DNA from: Cylicocyclus nassatus
Taxonomy: Eukaryota > Nematoda > Chromadorea > Rhabditida > Strongylidae
Assembly: GCA_958299035.1 (NCBI GenBank)
Contig: CATQJL010000112.1
Coordinates: forward strand, 50,116,941-50,180,940
Length of the DNA: 64,000 bases
Direction: 5' to 3'
Shown: one piece after another, positions 33,174 to 43,029 of the stretch
Layout: the number at the start of each line of letters is the position of its first letter
Position numbering within the stretch: the stretch's first letter is position 1
Program-made: the position numbers and the translations under genes
Notes under the pieces: generated by a model
The model's input: only the letters and a program-made list of their open reading frames with translations
Told to the model about the DNA's origin: nothing
The model's database searches: none

Positions 33174-35513
33174 ATTAAGTACGTCTGCAAATATGTGAAC
33201 AAGGGAAGTGACATGACAACGTTCGGCCTCGAGCATGCCACTGCACCGTTTGATGAGATCGAACGATATCAAACGGGCAGGTACATAAGCAGCAACGAGG
33301 CAGTGTGGCGCATTTTGGGTTTCCAAATCCACGAGCATTATCCACCCGTTATTCACTTGAGTGTCCATCTAGAAAATGGACAACGCGTCTACTTTACGGC
33401 TGATAATGCGCGGCAAAGAGCTGCGCAACCACCTCAGACGACTCTCACAGCATTCTTCCTTCTGTGCGAACACGATCCATTTGCACGGACTTTGTTGTAT
33501 TCAGAAGTTCCAAAGTATTATACTTGGAACAATTCAACAAAGAAGTGGGCCAGAAGAAAGCAAGGTGCTGAAGTTCCCGGACAATGGCATACGTGCTGCG
33601 GATGTTTTAGGACGTGTATATACTGTACACCCTAAGCACGCCGAGTGCTTCTACCTCAGAATGTTGCTCCACACAATCCGAGGACCGACGTCATTCGCAG
33701 TATTGAGGACAATCGACGGAGAAGACTGTGGGACCTACAGAGAAGCATGCCGAAGACTTGGCTTGCTTCAGGATGATCAGCAGTGGGACCGGACTCTCGA
33801 GGAGGCATCTGCGACAGGTTTTGCTGCTCAGCTAAGAAGTCTCTTCGCTATCATCTTGACGGCCTGTCAACCATCAAATCCTCAAGCACTTTGGGAGAAG
33901 TACAAGGAAGCTCTGAGTGAAGATATACTCAGAGAATGTCGCAGAGCAGCACCCTCTGCAGACTTCGACTACTCTCCTGAGATGTTCAACCGAGCGTTGA
34001 TACTGCTTGAGGACATGTGCACGTCGATGACCGGTCAAACTCTTAAGGATCTCGGTTTGCCGCCACCAATACGCGGAGATGACCAAGCACTTGAGAGCGA
34101 TGTTCTCCGAGAGAGGTCCTATGATGTCAATCAGCTGTCGGAATTTGTAGAGTCCAACAGACCCCTCCTCACGGAGGATCAAGAGTTAGCATACCGCGTT
34201 GTTCTGGACACGATTTCCAGTGGCAAGGGTGGGCCACTCTTTCTCGACGCTCCAGGTGGAACAGGGAAAACGTTCCTCATCAATCTCCTACTTGCCGAGA
34301 TTCGCAGACAAGGAGGAATCGCACTAGCAGTGGCATCCTCAGGAATTGCATCAACACTGCTAGAAGGAGGCCGAACTGCTCATTCAGCCTTCAAGCTTCC
34401 TCTGGATATTGCTCATGTAGAGCACCCAGTGTGTGGGATAAGCAAAGGCACAGGGAAAGCCAAGGTGTTACAAGAAACCAAACTCATAGTATGGGACGAA
34501 TGCACCATGGCGCATAAGAAGTGCCTAGAAGCCCTTGACAACACACTACGGGACCTACGAGGAAGCGACAGGGTGATGGGTGGGGCCGTCGTGCTACTGG
34601 CAGGCGACTTTCGTCAAATTCTGCCAGTGGTTCCGCGATCGACTCCAGCAGATGAGCTGGACGCTTGCCTCAAAGCTACTCCTCTCTGGAAACATGTCCG
34701 ATCGCTATATCTCACGACAAACATGCGAGTCCACCTCCTTGGCGATGAGACTGCCAGAAGCTTTGCGCAACAACTGTTGCTTCTTGGCGAAGGCAGAATT
34801 CCGGTTGAACCAAGTTCTGGTTGGATTACCTTTCCTCCAGACTTCTGCAATATGGTTCAATCGGTGGGAGAACTGATCGAAAAGGTCTTTCCAAACCTTG
34901 CCACCAACTTCAGCAATGGGGAGTGGATTTGCGAGCGAGCAATTCTGGCGCCCAAAAATGAGCAAGTGAATTCTATCAATGCTCAGATTCTAAACAGCCT
35001 ACCTGGACCAGTAACAACGTACACATCCTTTGATACGATGGTCCAGAGTGAACAGGCTGTTCACTTCCCCACTGAGTTCTTGAATTCACTCGAGCCCAAT
35101 GGGATACCACCTCACAGACTTGATCTGAAGGTTGGTTTGCCAATCATGCTCCTTCGTAACATCAACCCACCGAAGATGTGCAATGGTACAAGGCTTTGCA
35201 TCAGGTGTCTCATGCCAAACGTCATAGTAGCGACCATATTGGTGGGGAAGTTCAAAGGTGAAGATGTTCATATTCCACGAATCCCTTTGACTTCAGGCGA
35301 GTGCAGTTTCCGGTTAGGCCTGCACTCGCTATGACGATCAATAAAGCGCAAGGACAGTCTCTGCGAACAGTAGGAGTAGACCTGGAAACTCCCTGTTTTT
35401 CGCATGGTCAGCTGTACGTGGCGTGTTCCAGGGTCGGGAGTCCGGCGAACCTGTACATATATGCGCCCGAAGGGAGCACAGCTAACGTAGTGTATCCCAG
35501 GGCGCTAACATAA
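33174..35513 (+). pseudogene. Helitron tyrosines and helicase segment
   Basis: The frame resumes directly after the TAG with the tyrosine motif (IKYVCKYVNKGSDMTTF), shifts by one near 33585 (GAEVPGQ to GIRAADVLGRVYTVHP), and continues through the whole helicase to about 35300. It shifts back for the last motif (MTINKAQGQSL, then SHGQLYVACSRVG), ending in TAA at 35511. Helicase motifs are otherwise unbroken, so inactivation is recent compared with the MULE and cullin remnants. Confidence 0.85.
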
Positions 35514-35786
35514 TTGCATGCAGTAGTATAGTGCAGTATTTATTTGTTGCATGCCATTCTATTTCAAAATCCAAAAAAAATAAAAAAAGATAAAATCCAA
35601 AAAAATAATAAAACGAAAACCCAAAAAAACGGTGGCCTGCGGCGGTCAGGGAAGGTGGGTGGGACAAACAAAGCAAATGAATAGATCCAGCTGAGCTATC
35701 CTTCCTTACTGATGAGTTCCGGGGAAAGCCTAGGACCTATTCAGCCAAACCGTCTAAGGGTAGGAACGAAACGGTACAACTAAAAA

Positions 35787-35849
35787 GCCGAAGTTGTATC
35801 TCGGCTTTTTTACCCGAAGTGTATGTGGTACCGGGCGGAGCCGGGTACC
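35787..35849 (+). other. Helitron 3'-terminal hairpins
   Basis: Two stem-loops lie in tandem: AAAAGCCGA...TCGGCTTTT, and GGTACCGGGC-GGA-GCCGGGTACC. The second is immediately followed by CCAGCTAT. Helitrons normally end with a hairpin some 10 nt before CTRR; here the terminal G has changed to T. Confidence 0.55.
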
Positions 35850-35859
35850 CCAGCTATCG

Positions 35860-36320
35860 ATTGATAACGAGAAGTAGCCTACGACACGCGCCCGGCTCCG
35901 CTATGTAAAGGCTACTACATGAGCTAGCTGAGCGGGCGCGAACGCGGCGCCCGCGTATCCTCATCGTTGCAAATCCTGCGCCTCATGCGGTCTGCGGCCA
36001 ATAAAGCCGCGTTCGCGCTCAAAGATATTGCGCCTTCGTCATGCAGCAGCGTATTTTGTGCAAAGTTTGGTCCAAATTGGCCCAAAAAAATTCCAACCCG
36101 CAATACGTACACACAGATGGACAGACGAACAGACATTCTGCTTCTTACATAAAAGCATATGCCTTAGGCCTAAGGCACACCTCGCGCGATTCGGCACAAC
36201 AGCGATACTTCGTTATTTGTCGTTAATGCGCTGTCTCTGGTCAGAACTTGCTCCGTTTGCAACAACTTACACAAGCTACCCGAATATGCGTTCGAGAAGT
36301 GCGCACGGTAAATTTGTAAA
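35860..36320. other. Repeat-derived sequence without a gene
   Basis: GC-rich inverted motifs (GCGGGCGCGAACGCGGCGCCCGC near 35932) are followed by a module ending in CACACAGATGGACAGACGAA, the kind of AC/GA-rich tail seen at the ends of dispersed elements. Several overlapping frames on both strands have no coding features. Confidence 0.4.
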
Positions 36321-36322
36321 AA

Positions 36323-36765
36323 CTTGCCTGCTTACCCGGCTCCGCTCGGGCCTGTCACACTGTAATAAAGGTCCCATCCGTACCCCTGCGCAGCCTTTCC
36401 CTGTGCCCACTTCTACACTTCATTTCCCGTTCCCTGTGTTGTTTTCGAAATCAGCATGCTCGACTACCCCCCTGTGCCAAATCCCAGCCCCGTAGCTCAA
36501 ACTTTGCAAAAAAATCGATAAAATCGATAAAAGTAATGGACGATTTTGAAAACTAATATTGTATTGGGAATCAGCATGCTCGATTATCCCCCTGTGCCAA
36601 CTCCCAGCCCCGTAGATGGACTCTGCAAAAAAAACGATAAAAATCGATAAAATCGATATTGATCGATGACGAAGTAGCCTATGACACGCGCCGAGGCCCG
36701 AAGTGTATGTGTGCCAAGTCTGGTCCGGATCGGTTTAGAAATGGAATTTTCTATGCTATTTGTCG
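36323..36765 (-). mobile_element. Second Helitron-related non-autonomous copy
   Basis: CTTGCCTGCTTACCCGG with the hairpin CCCGGCTCCGCTCGGG matches the minus-strand Helitron end at 23318, with CTAG decayed to CTTG here. The following sequence parallels 23345-23940: CCTGTCACACTGTAATAAAG, AATCAGCATGCTCGACTA (twice, about 36450 and 36571), GTAGCCTATGACAC and GTGCCAAGTCTGGTCCGGAT. The block with AATCGATAAAATCGATA is internally duplicated. It lacks the hAT MITE. The right end is approximate. Confidence 0.5.
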
Positions 36766-37304
36766 CTCTCCCTTGCGGGTGAGCTTCCCAAAATTTTGAG
36801 GCACCGCCGGGGCCACAAGTGGCCACCGGCGGTGGGGCCAGCCTCCTCCGCGTTAAGCGGACTCATTGGCCGGCCTCTTCTGCGTTGCAGCGCCAGCGGC
36901 GGCAGGAACTCCGTCGGCACCCTTGCGGATGCCGACGGGCCGTCCGCGCGCCCGCGTGGCGCTCTTCCCGCCACTCCCCCCCTCGCCCCACGCCGCGGAG
37001 CCGCCTGATGGGCTCCGCGGGGGGAGGCGGGGGGGTTGTCGCGGGGGGCTCGGCGGGGGTGGGGGTGGTAGATGGGCTGTCGCCCGCGGTGGGAGGGGGA
37101 CGGCGGTCGCCGTGAGGCGAGCTCGATGGCCGACAACCGGCTTTCGAGCTCGCGCATGGCGACCTCGAGGCTCCGGTGCTCGATCCCTAAAACCTCCGTC
37201 ATCCGGTCGACGTTCACGGGAATTCTACCACCTTCCCACCCTAAAATTGCGTCGAAAAACTCTTCAAAGCGCACTTGTGCGACTGTGACTCTTACAGGCG
37301 CCAT
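36756..37304 (-). CDS. GC-rich ORF, 182 codons, function unknown
   Basis: Starts MAPVRVTVAQVRFEEFFDAI and continues through a helical stretch (HRSLEVAMRELESRLSAIEL) likely to form a coiled coil. A long Arg/Pro/Gly-rich tail (RRPPSPSHRGRQPIYHPHPR...) ends in TAG. This helix-plus-basic-tail plan resembles nucleic-acid-binding ORF1 or gag-type proteins of mobile elements, but I see no specific motif. A TATA box (minus strand, 37362-37367) and an SL1-like sequence (37313-37328) lie just upstream. Much higher GC than the surroundings. It lies between two Helitron 3' ends and may be carried by one. Confidence 0.4.
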   Translation of the reverse strand: MAPVRVTVAQVRFEEFFDAILGWEGGRIPVNVDRMTEVLGIEHRSLEVAMRELESRLSAIELASRRPPSPSHRGRQPIYHPHPRRAPRDNPPASPRGAHQAAPRRGARGGVAGRAPRGRADGPSASARVPTEFLPPLALQRRRGRPMSPLNAEEAGPTAGGHLWPRRCLKILGSSPARESDK

Positions 37305-37312
37305 GCATGTAC

Positions 37313-37328
37313 CTCAGGTAATTAAACC
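37313..37328 (-). other. Shortened SL1-like sequence at the 5' end of the antisense ORF
   Basis: On the minus strand GGTTTAATTACCTGAG is followed by GTACATGC and the ATG. The first 12 bases equal SL1, then six bases are missing, and TGAG|GT matches the SL1 end and donor. The same GAG|GTAC junction is seen in the copy at 30367-30388. A 12-mer match alone could be chance; the matching end and position make it more interesting. Confidence 0.45.
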
Positions 37329-37361
37329 ATCGCTGAAAGCTGCCGACCCTAGATTGCTCGG

Positions 37362-37367
37362 CTTATA
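37362..37367 (-). promoter_or_regulatory. TATA-like box upstream of the antisense ORF
   Basis: GATATAAGCC on the minus strand lies 39 bp before the SL1-like sequence and about 60 bp before the ATG at 37304. That spacing would place transcription start within about 10 nt of the SL1-like bases. Motif-based only. Confidence 0.35.
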
Positions 37368-37414
37368 TCTCGGGGCGCGTTTGAATGTAGGGTGGGCAGC
37401 CGGCAGCGATGGTT

Positions 37415-37449
37415 TTCACGACCCGTGCGAAGCCGGGTACGCCAGCTAG
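37415..37449 (+). mobile_element. Helitron 3' terminus with intact CTAG
   Basis: ACCCGTGCGAAGCCGGGT forms a short hairpin, followed by ACGCCAGCTAG and a T. Hairpin, spacer, CTAG and host T are the defining features of a Helitron 3' end on the plus strand. The element extends leftwards; its 5' end was not found. It could be the true end of the autonomous element or a separate truncated copy. Confidence 0.55.
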
Positions 37450-37450
37450 T

Positions 37451-40080
37451 AACTAAAAATAAGATGGAATTGATGGACCCTGAGAAAGCTGCTTATTTTG
37501 AAAGATTCCGTGTTGCAGGTGTCAAATTCACAGAATTTTTGCGCATAACACTAGATTCTTGCAAAATTATAATATCATTTCTGCTACGGACAATCAAAAG
37601 ACATTATATGCGTAAACCGGGACACAAAATCCTGCTCCGTCCCCATTGCGGCAGAGTTTTCTGAGCTTTTGAGTGAAGTCTCCCTTACTAGTAACTGACG
37701 AAATGAAAAGCATTTAACATTACATGGTTTTCTTAAGGATCGAAAAGGATAATGCATTCTAATTTACTTTCGTTTATGATGTGATCACCATGCTTAAATA
37801 TCAATAATGATGATCCATTATACATATGCCAAGCTGTATTTGCCATTGTTATGCAATAGTTTCGTAATCTTTGATTCATTCAAGGTATAAAAAGTTGAAG
37901 GCAGCGTACAGGAAAATTCTCGACTTTCATATATTCATGTTTTTCGGGCATTTCCATGGCGCTGATTCCAAATGTGGCACCCAAAAAGTTTGAATTTCTA
38001 AAAAAACCTTTTTGGGCTGCTTTGGGAAAACTCAGACGAATGCTTGATGCTATCCTTGAAGCATCAGCAGGTAAACGCTATGTGTCCGACTGTGTTTGCC
38101 ATGTGAAAACACGCCAAGGGTTGAGGAAATTTCGTTTAAGGGGTTGGCCGTGCAAGAGTGGAGGTGGTCCTCGAGGCTCGACGTCTGCCTTGATGCTGTC
38201 TTCAAAGGCAGCATCCACCTAAATTTTCGTCGTCAATGTTCTTATCGTTTTTAAACCTTTCATTGGTCCCAATTCTGAATATGGGGTGCAAATTACGTGA
38301 AAACTTCAAAAACTTCTTTTCTGAAACTTTTTGACGGAGGTGGGCGATGTTTCGGCGTTCTTCGCTCGCGTGCCGCAGCAAATGTCGCCATGCTTAATAA
38401 AAATAGACTTGCACAGTATGTGCCGCAACTGTGCTTGCCACGTCAGGACGCTTCAAGGAGTCGTCCGTGGAAGGGCGGAGCGCGGGAACCGGGGAGGACC
38501 GCAAAAAATTCCCACGAGTGCCAGATCCATTTTCTCCTTTTGAAAAACATAGAGACCGGACCAACGCAGATGGTTTTTTTCTAAGGCATACCATACAATA
38601 TATAGTTGTCTGTGCATTGTAGAGTGTGCGCTGCCTCTAAGGAAAGGTCACGGAACACTCGCAATCAAAGCCAAAGTGAAAGAATTTTATGGAGGTATAT
38701 GCCGTAATCGCATCCGTCCCTAAAATGAAGAGAACAATTTGAGTAAATTTTTTTGGAAACTTGGACAAGAGATCATTTATTTGAGCGACCTATACTTTTT
38801 TTCGTTTTTTTGATGCGTGGACAGTTTAGCGAGTTTGATTTTTCCTCTCTTGGAAATCACCTGACATATTTTTAGTTGACAAGCTCTCATTTATTTCCTT
38901 CCGCATCTGAAAAACGACATAAACTTCTTACTTCAACTTTTTTGTTTACATTTTCCAGTGGGAATAAACTTCAAATCTCCTTTTTTGGAACCTGTATTTT
39001 CAGATATGCTCATTTGGAGCTGCGATACCGCTAATATGACCAGTGTTCGTAGGGTATGGCATGCCACACCTGAAGATCGTATTGAAGTGTCAGGAAGGGA
39101 GTGAGTCGTCATCGAGATGATAGTGATGTTAAAGGCGGTGTCCGCGCAAAAACTCGATTTCTAGAAAATCTACTTACCGGGGTTATCCGTAACGCTGAAT
39201 CTAAAAATCCACATTAGAAGGCGTGAAAACGGTGAGAACATGCGTTTTCCAAAGCCGCACAATTTGAAATTCGACGGTCCCCACTAAGGCAGGGACGCGG
39301 AGTCGCTGCGAGACCTTATATTTGACTCTGGCGGCATCCGTACTCCGCCGCATAGCAGGAATTCGGACAGCTCGGAGGACTCTGCCCCAAAGTATAAGTT
39401 CATCCACTTTGCAGTCGTTTTTTGCCTTACAATTAGATCGAACGTTATGACGTCGCACTTGCGCGATGTTGTGTCTGAGGGGGGGGGGGCGCTCTCGCAT
39501 GGCACTTAAATCCCAAAACTCCCATTTGCCCGGACACTCCTTTAACGATAACATGATATTCGTTAACAAGTTCTGTTCCATCATGTCAAAACTAACATTG
39601 ATGTTTTCGCCTGCTGTCGTGTATGTACAGTAAGCATAACAAAAAATTTCTAAAAGCATAAAAGAATCATCTTTGTAATTAGCATGCCAAATAAGCCTTG
39701 TGGACCATTTCAGCGAATTTAATACTATTAGGCCACCCAAGTGAGATGGTCATTTTCGAACAAGCTCCAATACCACTCTCAGAATGTGCAAAATGTCGCA
39801 AAATTTCGAAAATTCCGTGAAAGTCTGCGATATTCCGAAACTTTCGCGACATTCCAGAACTCGCGGAATCACGCGAATCACGCAGAATACGCAGCGCCAT
39901 AAATTCCTTCAGAATACATACATTCTGAACCTGAAAACAGCATTGTGTTCACCTCTTCAAGGCAAATCTTTTGGTGCACAGCATGCCCTCAATATTCCGT
40001 TTCCAGTTTTTTCAAATTTTTCTGTGGAGGTCCTTTGCAAGGATGTAACGCAGCGCCTATCCAACATAAATCAGTAAGTA
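37451..40080. other. No supported gene; degenerate dispersed repeats
   Basis: Two related modules (CGACTGTGTTTGCCATGTGA near 38085 and GCAACTGTGCTTGCCACGTC near 38424) followed by similar GC-rich text indicate an old interspersed repeat. GACCGGACCAACGCAGATG near 38543 is shared in reverse with 28545. A 179-codon minus frame at 39201-39740 crosses a G-run and has no family resemblance. Short TTTCG/CGCGAATC repeats lie at about 39790-39890. Confidence 0.4.
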
Positions 40081-40087
40081 CTATCTA

Positions 40088-40797
40088 TTAGGTGGGTGCA
40101 AAAGTTCTGTCGTTTCATTTTCAAAAATTTGTAACTTCGCCAGATTTCAACGGATTTGCTTGCCTGTAATTTTATTAGAAAGAATAAGTCTTCCGCTTTC
40201 AAGCGCTGTTTTGCGGAGCTTCTCTTTCGCACTGAGCGCAGAGATAAAAAAGGAAAACTAAGACCTTGCAAACTTTGACCATTTTAAGTTAGCTCACCAA
40301 AAATCTGGAACGCTGCAGAAAAATCTGAAACCGTCAGTACATATGTTTTTTGGTCTACTCTTTGCAATTGTGAGAAGTTTGTGCTGTTTGGACGTCTCTG
40401 TGCGAAGTTATGATTTTCGCGAAAATTCACAAAATAATTGATTTTGGCGTTTCCCATGGTAAACTCGATATTCATAACTTCTCACGGAGACGTTCAAACA
40501 ACACGAACTCTTCACAGTTGCAAAGAGTATACAAAAAAACATATGTACTGACGATTTCAGATTTTTCTGCAGCATTCCAGATTTTTGGTGACCTAACTTA
40601 AAATGGTCAAAGTTTACATGGTCTTAGTTTTCCATTTTTATCTCGGCACTCAGAGTGAAACAGAAGCTCCACAAAAAAGAGTTTAAAAGCGGAAGATCTA
40701 TTCTTTCTAATAAAATTACAAGCAAGCAAATCCGTTGAAATATGGCGAAGTTACAAATTTTTGAAAATGAAACGACAGAACTTTTGCACCCACCTAA
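40088..40797. mobile_element. Mariner-type foldback element
   Basis: TTAGGTGGGTGCAAAAGTTC at 40088 and its inverse ending at 40797 are flanked by TA on both sides. Arms of about 330-350 bp are largely complementary (AAATTTGTAACTTCGCC mirrored at about 40745). The ends resemble those of the element at 4481, but the interior differs. No transposase. Confidence 0.85.
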
Positions 40798-43029
40798 TAT
40801 CCTCTCCTATAATATAAACCCGATCCCAAAAAACGAGACGGCGAGGATGGTCCGCCCACATGTATGCTTCAGCGGGTGTTTTGAATAGACGCCAGTTTCC
40901 GAACGGGGCCTTATTGTGTAGAGACGCGACGGTGCGATCATAAGGTCAAGAGGACGCAGAGGTCCTAGCGCGAACGAGAGGCCACGACACGCAGGGTACG
41001 CTCTGCTGCTGCAATGGGTGTGTTGAAAGACGCAAGCGCGTGCCAAGGGTGTTGAAATTGCGAGCTGGACGTTGTTGCAAAGTTAGTTATAGAAGCATAC
41101 CATTTGATCCGCTCATATTCGATCTCAGTATTCATTATGCTTCCACATTTCCGCCCAATTTTGAGAAAATCTTCGAAAATCTCGCTTTTGGGAGCTTTTG
41201 CTCTGGGTGAATCCGATTTTTCTTTCCAGATTGTAAGTGTGAATGCGAGAGTGACATTGCGAAAGGAAGCTGTACAGCGATGACTGGGGCAAGACAAAAT
41301 TTTAGCACGATTTGATCCACTTTTCCGCCAAATTTTGAGAAAATCTTCGAAAATCTCGCTTTTGGGAGCTTTAGCTCTGGGTGAATCCGATTATTCTCCC
41401 CAGGTTGTAAGCGTGAGTGAGAGAGTGACATTGCGAAAGGAAGCTATACAGCGATGACTGGGGCAAGACAAAATTTCAGCACGATTTGATCCACTTCTCC
41501 GCCAAATTTTGAGAAAATTTTGAAAATCTCGCTTTTGGCAGCTTTTGCTCTTGGTGAATCCGATTTTTCTCTCCAGATTGTAAGCGTGAGTGCGAGAGTG
41601 ACATTGCGAAAGGAAGCCGTACAGCGATGACTGGGGAAAAACAAAATTTTAGCACGATTTGATCCACTTTTCCGCCAAATTTTGAGAAAATCTTCGAAAA
41701 TCTCGATTTTGGGAGCTTTTGCTCTGGGTGAATCCGATTTTTCTTTCCAGATTGTAAGTGTGAATGCGAGAGTGACATTGCGAAAGGAAGCTGTACAGCG
41801 ATGACTGGGGCAAGACAAAATTTTAGCACGATTTGATCCACTTTTCCGCCAAATTTTTGAGAAAATCTTCGAAAATCTCGCTTTTGGGAGCTTTTGCTCT
41901 TGGTGAATCCGATTTTTCTTTTCAGATTGTAAGCGTGAGTGCGAGACTGACATTGCGAAAGGAAGCTGTACAGCGACGACTGGGGCAAGACAAAATTCAG
42001 CACGATTTGATCCACTTTTCCGCCAAATTTTGAGAAAATCTTCGAAAATCTCGCTTTTGGGAGCTTTTGCTCTGGGTGAATCCGATTTTTCTTTCCAGAT
42101 TGTAAGTGTGAATGCGAGAGTGACATTGCGAAAGGAAGCTGTACAGCGATGACTGGGGCAAGACAAAATTTTAGCACGATTTGATCCACTTTTCCGCCAA
42201 ATTTTTGAGAAAATCTTCGAAAATCTCGCTTTTGGGAGCTTTTGCTCTTGGTGAATCCGATTTTTCTTTTCAGATTGTAAGCGTGAGTGCGAGACTGACA
42301 TTGCGAAAGGAAGCTGTACAGCGACGACTGGGGCAAGACAAAATTCAGCACGATTTGATCCACTTTTCCGCCAAATTTTGAGAAAATCTTCGAAAATCTC
42401 GCTTTTGGGAGCTTTTGCTCTGGGTGAATCCGATTTTTCTTTCCAGATTGTAAGTGTGAATGCGAGAGTGACATTGCGAAAGGAAGCTGTACAGCGATGA
42501 CTGGGGCAAGACAAAATTTTAGCACGATTTGATCCACTTTTCCGCCAAATTTTTGAGAAAATCTTCGAAAATCTCGCTTTTGGGAGCTTTTGCTCTTGGT
42601 GAATCCGATTTTTCTTTTCAGATTGTAAGCGTGAGTGCGAGACTGACATTGCGAAAGGAAGCTGTACAGCGATGACTGGGGCAAGACAAAATTTTAGCAC
42701 GATTTGATCCACTTTTCCGCCAAATTTTTGAGAAAATCTTCGAAAATCTCGCTTTTGGGAGCTTTTGCTCTTGGTGAATCCGATTTTTCTTTTCAGATTG
42801 TAAGCGTGAGTGCGAGACTGACATTGCGAAAGGAAGCTGTACAGCGACGACTGGGGCAAGACAAAATTCAGCACGATTTGATCCACTTTTCCGCCAAATT
42901 TTGAGAAAATCTTCGAAAATCTCGCTTTTGGGAGCTTTTGCTCTGGGTGAATCCGATTTTTCTTTCCAGATTGTAAGTGTGAATGCGAGAGTGACATTGC
43001 GAAAGGAAGCTGTACAGCGACGACTGGGG

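Larger units (their letters stand above)
30720..35513 (+). pseudogene. Helitron Rep-helicase transposase, broken
   Basis: Original single frame of about 1,600 codons. Order: basic start (MPPKKRASIGRVDPNTKR), 23-residue repeats, a Cys-rich N-terminal motif (CGKCQARNFRAEPPGMCC at about 31449), the Helitron N-terminal domain, the HUH nickase motif (GLPHAHIL; His codons at 32754 and 32760), the catalytic tyrosine pair (KYVCKY; 33180 and 33192), then an SF1/Pif1-like helicase: Walker A GGTGKT near 34255, Walker B VWDEC near 34491, GDFRQILP near 34603, TINKAQGQS near 35336. Breaks: TAG at 31341, TAG at 33171, a frame change near 33585 and another near 35305. In vivo, Rep nicks and joins DNA for rolling-circle transposition while the helicase unwinds the strand. 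This copy cannot make the full protein. Confidence 0.92.
30300..35857 (+). mobile_element. Near-full-length inactivated Helitron
   Basis: The coding core (Rep plus helicase) runs from 30720 to 35513, preceded by its own promoter. The 3' side has an A-rich run (35565-35620), a GCCGA...TCGGC hairpin (35787-35812), then a strong hairpin GGTACCGGGC-GGA-GCCGGGTACC (35827-35849) followed by CAGCTAT. That resembles the hairpin + CAGCTAG ends at 23318 and 37449, with CTAG decayed to CTAT. The 5' TC end was not found, so the left limit is approximate. An alternative is that the element runs on to the intact CTAG end at 37449. Confidence 0.7.

Noticed and set aside
39201..39740. 179-codon minus-strand frame
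   Set aside because: Crosses a G-run, has no motif and no exon signals. The length alone is not convincing.
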